The translations under genes were made by a program, and so were the position numbers. Below the pieces are notes generated by a model, which worked only from the letters and a program-made list of their open reading frames with translations, did not search any database and was not told the DNA's origin. A stretch of 64,000 nt of DNA from Hyphomicrobiales bacterium (GTDB lineage Bacteria > Pseudomonadota > Alphaproteobacteria > Rhizobiales > Rhizobiaceae), in NCBI GenBank assembly GCA_900466875.1, contig UBNQ01000009.1, positions 124,001 to 188,000 of the forward strand. The letters run 5' to 3'. Shown here in pieces: positions 58,851 to 64,000 of the stretch; positions within the stretch are counted from its first letter, which is position 1, and each line of letters opens with the position of its first letter.

Positions 58851-58986
58851 TTATAAATTCTAGAGCGCGGGGTAAGAGTCAACCGTCACCAGACAGGAAT
58901 CTTTTCCTCATTTGTTATAGCGATGATTCTTATCTCGAAAAAAAGGAGCATCGGCCTTATATGTCTCCTCACAAAAGGGAGAACTC

Positions 58987-59424
58987 ATGGCTCGTATTGA
59001 CCAAACCGACGACTGGCAGGATCGCCATGCGCCAACGATAAGCACGTTCGAGTCGCTGGCGATCGATGCTTATGGTCATCTGCCGAAAGAATTCAGGGCC
59101 CTCACCGCCAACCTCACCATCGAGATCGAGGATTTCCCGGACGATGACGTGTTCGAGGACATGGCGCTCGAAACGCCGTTCGACCTGCTTGGCCTTTTCG
59201 AAGGGCGAGGAATTTCTGAACGTTTCACCGTGGAAACGGGAGAGCTCCCGAACCGGATCCGGCTCTATCGCCGCCCGATCCTGGATTATTGGGCTGAAAA
59301 CGAGGAAACGCTGGGTGACATCATCACCCACGTTCTGATCCACGAAATCGGCCACCATTTCGGCCTGAGCGACGAGGACATGGAGCGCATCGAAGCCAGC
59401 GCCGAGAGTGCAACCCAGCGCTGA
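58987..59424 (+). CDS. zinc metallopeptidase, zincin-like family
   Basis: The 145-residue protein has the zincin signature HEIGHHFGLSDEDM near its C-terminus and the early region LPKEFRALTANLTIEIEDFP, typical of the small DUF1025-type metallopeptidases. Substrate and location are not known. It starts after AAAAGGGAGA and is divergent from imuA, with the LexA box in between. Confidence 0.88.
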   Translation: MARIDQTDDWQDRHAPTISTFESLAIDAYGHLPKEFRALTANLTIEIEDFPDDDVFEDMALETPFDLLGLFEGRGISERFTVETGELPNRIRLYRRPILDYWAENEETLGDIITHVLIHEIGHHFGLSDEDMERIEASAESATQR

Positions 59425-59434
59425 CCGCGGCTTC

Positions 59435-59641
59435 TTATTGTTCGCCGAGCTTTATCTCGGGATGATAGTCCTTACCTTCCACGGTCTTCGTCACCGCCTG
59501 CCCGCACTGCATGATCCCGGTTGCGGCATTGAAGGCGTATGTCGGCGAACCGTAAAGTTCCCACCCCTTGTTCAAGGCGGCTGTGACCTTGTGGCAGAAG
59601 GAGGCATCGTCTGGAGCAGTGAGCAATCGATAGAGTTTCAT
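59435..59641 (-). CDS. DUF1737 domain protein
   Basis: The 68-residue protein MKLYRLLTAPDDASFCHKV...LNKGWELYGSPT has the DUF1737 pattern (short protein with GWELYGSP). Function unknown. Its start overlaps the stop of the lyase gene (ATGA), so the two are coupled. Confidence 0.85.
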   Translation of the reverse strand: MKLYRLLTAPDDASFCHKVTAALNKGWELYGSPTYAFNAATGIMQCGQAVTKTVEGKDYHPEIKLGEQ

Positions 59642-60531
59642 GGAGACTTCTTTCTTGCAAGAATTAGGGCGGCCTGCGCCAGAAGCGTTTTAGCCTCCTC
59701 GAAGTGAAGGCGCTCGATCATTTTTCCATCAAGGTTGATAACATTCAGGTCCCGCATTTCGGGCCGTTCGAAAGCCGAAACGATCGCCTCCGCTTCCTTG
59801 ATACTGTGCGGATCCGGCCCGAAATGCCGGTTGGCAATTTCGATCTGCGCCGGATGGATGAGCATTTTGCCTGAAAATCCCATGGCGCGTCCCTGCACAC
59901 ATTCCGCAGAAAAACCTGCATCATCCTTGAAGTCGTTGAACACGCTGTCGATCACATCGACGCCATAGGCGCGCCCGGCCAGCACGACCTGCATCAGCCA
60001 TGGCACGAGATAGGCCCGGCCAGGCTGCGGCAGCACGCTGGTCGCCTTGCGCAGATCGTTCAATCCGACCACCAGGCATTTCAGGTCTTTACCGTTCGCC
60101 GCAATGGAGGCGGCATTCAGCACACCCTTTGGTGTCTCGATCATCGCCCATAAGGCGATCGGCCTTGTCGGCGCGAACCGGGCGAGCATATCGGCCACGA
60201 TGGCGATTTCGCCAGCATGCTCAACCTTGGGGAGAGCGACAGCATCCGGCATGATCCTAGCGACAAGTTTCAGATCGTCTTCCTCGAACCCGCTTTCCAG
60301 CGGATTGATGCGCACGATCCGCTCCTGCTGCGACGGGAACTCACGGGAGAAAGCATTGGCAAGATTGTCCCGTGCTTCTGCCTTTTTCTCAGGCGCGACG
60401 GAATCTTCCAAGTCGTAGATCACGCCATCACAATCAAGGCCTGGCGCCTTTTCCAGGGCGCGGCGATTGTCGGTCGGAACACTGAGAAGGGAACGGCGAA
60501 CGGGCATGATATGATTTTTCAAGAATTCCAT
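59638..60531 (-). CDS. HpcH/HpaI aldolase / CitE-like lyase
   Basis: From ATG 60531 the product has 297 residues of the citrate-lyase beta / HpcH group: RRSLLSVPTDNRRALEKA, GVIYDLEDSVAPEKKAEAR, MIETPKGVLNA and GKMLIHPAQIEIAN. Such proteins cleave (S)-citramalyl-CoA, malyl-CoA or related esters. The substrate is not clear from sequence. A second ATG at 60507 would begin MPVRRSLLSVP, nearer the family's usual start. It is followed by the DUF1737 gene. Confidence 0.88.
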   Translation of the reverse strand: MEFLKNHIMPVRRSLLSVPTDNRRALEKAPGLDCDGVIYDLEDSVAPEKKAEARDNLANAFSREFPSQQERIVRINPLESGFEEDDLKLVARIMPDAVALPKVEHAGEIAIVADMLARFAPTRPIALWAMIETPKGVLNAASIAANGKDLKCLVVGLNDLRKATSVLPQPGRAYLVPWLMQVVLAGRAYGVDVIDSVFNDFKDDAGFSAECVQGRAMGFSGKMLIHPAQIEIANRHFGPDPHSIKEAEAIVSAFERPEMRDLNVINLDGKMIERLHFEEAKTLLAQAALILARKKSP

Positions 60532-60637
60532 CGCTCTCATTTGCCAATATTCGAAGATCCCGACAATGAAAACTGCGCAAACCTCTTGCAAGCCGGGATG
60601 ACAAGGCCCACATTTTCACATGTAGAAAGGTTTGGAC

Positions 60638-60865
60638 ATGCAAAACATTCGGTCCTTCTTCATTATCGTGACTGCCATTGCCCTGCTTGCCGCAGCGGCT
60701 TTGCTGACGGCGTCGCTGACAATTGCCCTCATGGGTACGCTTGCCATTCTTTCCATCGGGAAGGCGCTTTCGAGCAAGCTGAAGCCCGTGCCGGTTCGTG
60801 CGAAAAACAGGCAGAGCGACATGCGCGTCTGGAACGACGGTCGCGGCACCATCATCGACATGTAA
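60638..60865 (+). CDS. small membrane protein, 75 residues
   Basis: The product has a long hydrophobic segment (residues 6-42) that could form one or two membrane helices, then a basic polar tail. ATG 60638 follows AGAAAGG by about eight bases; a TTG six bases earlier is less likely. No family is recognised. Confidence 0.65.
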   Translation: MQNIRSFFIIVTAIALLAAAALLTASLTIALMGTLAILSIGKALSSKLKPVPVRAKNRQSDMRVWNDGRGTIIDM

Positions 60866-60986
60866 GCCCTGAAACAGCCCAGCTTGGGTCGCCATCAGGC
60901 GGCGTACTGATTGGTACTGAATCGGACTTCAAATTCTCCCGAAAATACTTTATGGCAGCGCTATAAAGTCTTCGTGGAGGCAGATC

Positions 60987-61592
60987 ATGGAAAAATTTGA
61001 AAAGCTGACGGGCGTTGCCGCCCCCCTTCCGGTTGTCAATGTCGACACCGACATGATCATTCCGAAGGATTATCTCAAGACCATCAAGCGGACTGGCCTT
61101 GGCAAAGGCCTTTTCGCCGAAGCTCGTTATCGCGAGGATGGCTCGGAAAACCCCGATTTCGTCCTGAACAAGCCGGCCTACCGCGCTGCCAAGATCATCG
61201 TTGCCGGTGACAATTTCGGCTGCGGATCGTCCCGCGAGCATGCGCCCTGGGCATTGCTGGATTTCGGCATCCGCTGCGTGATTTCCACCAGCTTCGCCGA
61301 TATTTTCTACAACAACTGTTTCAAGAACGGCATTCTGCCGATCGTCGTCAGCCCGGAAGATCTGGAAAAGCTGATGGATGACGCGGAGCGCGGCTCCAAC
61401 GCCATCCTGACGATCGATCTTGAAGCCCAGGAAATTACCGGCCCGGATGGTGGTCGCCTGCATTTCGATATCGACGCCGGCCGCCGCCAGATTCTGCTGG
61501 AAGGATTGGACGATATTGCCTCGACGCTGAAAAGCGATGCTGCGATCTCGAGCTTCGAGACGAAGAACCGCAGCGATCGTCCCTGGCTCTGA
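60987..61592 (+). CDS. leuD: 3-isopropylmalate dehydratase small subunit
   Basis: The 201-residue protein contains [13 protein letters not shown] and [17 protein letters not shown], which define LeuD. With LeuC it isomerises 2- to 3-isopropylmalate in leucine synthesis. GTGGAGGCAG precedes the start. LeuC is not in the window; leuB follows after about 100 bases. Confidence 0.95.
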   Translation: MEKFEKLTGVAAPLPVVNVDTDMIIPKDYLKTIKRTGLGKGLFAEARYREDGSENPDFVLNKPAYRAAKIIVAGDNFGCGSSREHAPWALLDFGIRCVISTSFADIFYNNCFKNGILPIVVSPEDLEKLMDDAERGSNAILTIDLEAQEITGPDGGRLHFDIDAGRRQILLEGLDDIASTLKSDAAISSFETKNRSDRPWL

Positions 61593-61698
61593 CGGACAAG
61601 GCCCCTTGTCCTGCAGCAGGCTCGGATGAGGGGTTTCCAGGCGCAGCCGGGCTGTGCGGGATATTGTGAGCCTGCGGAACTGCAAGGACAGCAGACGA

Positions 61699-62808
61699 AT
61701 GGCAAAAAACCTCTTCCTTCTTCCCGGTGACGGTATCGGCCCCGAAGCTATGGGCGAAGTCCGCAAGATCATCGCCTATATGAACGATGCGATGAAGGCC
61801 GATTTCTCGCTCGACGAAGGCCTCGTCGGCGGCAGTGCTTATGACGCGCATGGCGTTGCTATCTCCGAAGAGGACATGGCCAAGGCAATGGCGGCGGATG
61901 CCGTTCTGTTCGGCGCCGTCGGCGGCCCGAAATGGGATGCGGTTGCCTATGAGGTTCGCCCTGAGGCAGGCCTTCTGCGTCTGCGCAAGGATTTGGAGCT
62001 TTTCGCCAACCTGCGACCGGCAATCTGCTATCCGGCACTTGCATCCGCTTCTTCGCTCAAGCCCAAACTCGTCGAAGGCCTCGATATCCTGATCGTTCGC
62101 GAACTGACCGGCGGCGTCTATTTCGGCGAACCGAAGGAAATCATCGATCTCGGCAACGGCCAGAAACGCGGCATCGACACCCAGATTTACGATACCTACG
62201 AGATCGAACGGATTGCCGGCGTTGCCTTCGAACTGGCCCGCACGCGCAAGAACACCGTCTGCTCGATGGAAAAGCGCAATGTCATGAAGTCCGGCGTTCT
62301 CTGGAACCAGGTCGTCACCGAAACCCACAAACGCGCCTATTCGGACGTGAAGCTCGAGCATATGCTGGCCGATGCCGGCGGCATGCAGCTTGTCCGTGCA
62401 CCAAAACAGTTCGACGTCATCGTCACCGACAACCTCTTCGGCGACATGCTTTCGGATGTGGCCGCCATGCTGACGGGCTCCCTCGGCATGCTGCCCTCCG
62501 CATCGCTTGGAGCCGCAGATGCGAAAACCGGCCAGCGCAAGGCCATGTATGAACCGGTACACGGCTCGGCACCGGATATCGCCGGAAAGGGCATCGCCAA
62601 CCCGATCGCGATGATCGCCTCCTTCGCCATGTGCCTGCGTTATTCGTTCAACATGATTGCGGAAGCTGATCACCTCGAACAAGCGATCGCCACCGTGCTC
62701 GACAAGAGCATCCGCACCGGCGACATCATGGCCGAAGGTTGCCGTCAGGTCGGCACTTCTGAAATGGGCGATGCCATCCTAAAGGAATTCCAGGCTCTGT
62801 CGGCATAA
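61699..62808 (+). CDS. leuB: 3-isopropylmalate dehydrogenase
   Basis: The 369-residue enzyme begins [16 protein letters not shown] and has [23 protein letters not shown] and [20 protein letters not shown], all typical of LeuB. It oxidises 3-isopropylmalate with NAD. ATG 61699 follows AAGGA by about nine bases; the frame extends to 61654 without family similarity. It ends before a perfect terminator. Confidence 0.96.
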   Translation: MAKNLFLLPGDGIGPEAMGEVRKIIAYMNDAMKADFSLDEGLVGGSAYDAHGVAISEEDMAKAMAADAVLFGAVGGPKWDAVAYEVRPEAGLLRLRKDLELFANLRPAICYPALASASSLKPKLVEGLDILIVRELTGGVYFGEPKEIIDLGNGQKRGIDTQIYDTYEIERIAGVAFELARTRKNTVCSMEKRNVMKSGVLWNQVVTETHKRAYSDVKLEHMLADAGGMQLVRAPKQFDVIVTDNLFGDMLSDVAAMLTGSLGMLPSASLGAADAKTGQRKAMYEPVHGSAPDIAGKGIANPIAMIASFAMCLRYSFNMIAEADHLEQAIATVLDKSIRTGDIMAEGCRQVGTSEMGDAILKEFQALSA

Positions 62809-62831
62809 CAAGCCGCACAGGATGAATATGC

Positions 62832-62860
62832 AAAAGCCCGGCACATGTGCCGGGCTTTTT
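62832..62860 (+). terminator. terminator after leuB
   Basis: AAAAGCCCGGCACA and TGTGCCGGGCTTTT form a perfect palindrome (62832-62859), followed by T. It probably works in both directions, serving the convergent transporter gene as well. Confidence 0.9.
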
Positions 62861-62886
62861 CGTTTTGAACCTGACGCGATCGGCCA

Positions 62887-64000
62887 TCACTCCGCGTGAA
62901 TGTCGCGATCCTTGGTTTCCGGCAGGAACAGCACGCCGACCACCAGCGTGATCACCGCGAACACGATCGGATACCAGAGGCCGTAATAGATGTTCCCGGC
63001 GGCCGCGCTCATGGCGAAGGCCGTTGCCGGAAGCAGGCCACCGAACCAGCCATTGCCGATGTGATAGGGCAGCGACATGCCCGTGTAACGGATACGGGTC
63101 GGGAAGAGCTCGACCAGAAGAGCCGCGATCGGGCCGTAGACCATCGTCACGTAGAGAACGAGAACGAAGAGAACGGCGATCGTACCCACCCAGTTCACCC
63201 GGGCCGGATCCGCCTTCATCGTGAACGCGCCGCCATTGGCGACCGTATAGACCGGCATGTCGGTAACGGCCTTTGCTTCATCCGCAGTCAGAAGCTTCTG
63301 GGTGACGAGGTCAGCGGAACTGACGGTCGCCTTGTCGCCCGCACGAACGGCGTCGGCATTCAACCCGAGTTCCGGATTGGCGGCAATGAAACCGTCCAGC
63401 TTGGAATCCGGCACCTTTACGGGGCCGCGGGTAAGCGGATAGCCGGCATCGTGAAGCGCAACGTTGATGCCTTTTTCCAGCGCCGTCTGCTTGGCTTTGG
63501 CATCTGCACCCGCTGCGATCGCGTCGTAGCTGGCAACGCTATTGTTGCCGATCTTGACCGTTGCGGGCTGACCGGCTGGACCGGGCACGACTTCATACGG
63601 TACCGAGTTTCTGGTCAAGAAAGATGTTGCGATATCACAGGAGCTGGTGAACTTGGCCGTACCCGTCGGGTTGAACTGGAATTTGCAGTCCGCCGGATCG
63701 GATGTGACCGTCGCCCGTATCGAAGCCTGGGCTTCGGCAAGCGCCGGGTTTGCCATATGGGTCAGCGCCTTGAACAGCGGCATATAGGTGACTGCCGCAA
63801 TCAGCAGGCCGGCCATGATGATCGGCTTGCGACCGATCTTGTCCGACAGCGCACCGAAGATGACGAAGAACGGCGTCGCCAGAAGAAGCGCGATCGCGAC
63901 CATGATATTGGCCGACTGCAGATCGACCTTCAGCACGTTTTGCAGGAAGAACAGTGCATAGAACTGGCCGCCATACCAGACGACAGCCTGCCCCATCGTG
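62887..64000 (-). CDS. MHS-family MFS transporter (N-terminal part outside window)
   Basis: The frame is open to the right edge, so the 5' part is missing. About 370 residues are visible. GALSDKIGRKPIIMAGL is the MFS loop motif and LFPTRIRYTGMSLPYHIGNGWFGGLLP is typical of the metabolite:H+ symporter group (ShiA/ProP-like). Between these lies a hydrophilic insertion of about 160 residues (63235-63750), much longer than the usual loop. The substrate cannot be told. It is convergent with leuB. Confidence 0.85.
   Translation of the reverse strand, partial: TMGQAVVWYGGQFYALFFLQNVLKVDLQSANIMVAIALLLATPFFVIFGALSDKIGRKPIIMAGLLIAAVTYMPLFKALTHMANPALAEAQASIRATVTSDPADCKFQFNPTGTAKFTSSCDIATSFLTRNSVPYEVVPGPAGQPATVKIGNNSVASYDAIAAGADAKAKQTALEKGINVALHDAGYPLTRGPVKVPDSKLDGFIAANPELGLNADAVRAGDKATVSSADLVTQKLLTADEAKAVTDMPVYTVANGGAFTMKADPARVNWVGTIAVLFVLVLYVTMVYGPIAALLVELFPTRIRYTGMSLPYHIGNGWFGGLLPATAFAMSAAAGNIYYGLWYPIVFAVITLVVGVLFLPETKDRDIHAE

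Overview
The window looks like a chromosomal segment of an alphaproteobacterium of the Rhizobiaceae (Rhizobium, Neorhizobium, Agrobacterium or Sinorhizobium type). The evidence is the frcR-frcBCAK fructose-transport locus, the fdsGBAD formate dehydrogenase operon, the conserved block rplU-rpmA-obgE-proB-proA-nadD-rsfS-rlmH-envC-ctpA-rppH, an imuA-imuB-dnaE2 mutasome operon under a GTTC-N7-GTTC LexA box, and a minus-strand array of CCUCCUCCC-loop hairpins of the alpha-r14 / 'cuckoo' sRNA type.

Layout. 1-5010: ROK repressor (runs off the left edge) divergent from the fructose ABC transporter operon. 4970-5130: sRNA-like hairpin array on the minus strand. 5406-10800: peptide ABC transporter operon on the minus strand (oppA-oppB-oppC-oppDF fusion). 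11388-16657: NAD-dependent formate dehydrogenase operon, which lacks the usual fdsC. 16829-17625: bfd and bfr, whose genes overlap. 17655-27632: minus-strand housekeeping genes. 27735-29170: a decayed nuclease remnant and two coupled acetyltransferases. 29198-29910: L21 and L27. 30228-30317: tRNA-Ser(CGA).

30304-52719 is a 22.4 kb integrative element in the 3' end of tRNA-Ser. It is bounded by a 15-bp direct repeat, CACCCTCTCCGCCAT, with a P4-type tyrosine integrase at its right end. Its left third carries small HTH proteins, an archaeo-eukaryotic-type primase fused to a AAA helicase, and directly downstream a cluster of CGGTGG repeats resembling an iteron origin. An HGGxTG protein and a small protein that may resemble a small terminase follow. 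The middle holds a serine resolvase with a repeat-rich upstream region and a four-gene run ending in a 1058-residue protein with virion or DNA-ejection character. The right third is cargo: a coiled-coil membrane protein, an SRAP protein, a chemoreceptor ending in NWEEF, a protein with two RMF-like repeats, an IS110 insertion, and secreted or lipoproteins that share a Cys-rich domain. No capsid, portal or tail genes are visible. The element therefore reads as a self-replicating, phage-satellite-like or plasmid-phage hybrid island, and it is the best candidate here for something undescribed.

52720-64000 returns to core genome: the dnaE2-imuB-imuA SOS mutasome, a zinc metallopeptidase, a DUF1737 protein coupled to a CitE-like lyase, a small membrane protein, leuD and leuB, and an MHS-family transporter cut by the right edge. 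Gene identities come from reading the translations and recalling families. No database search was run.
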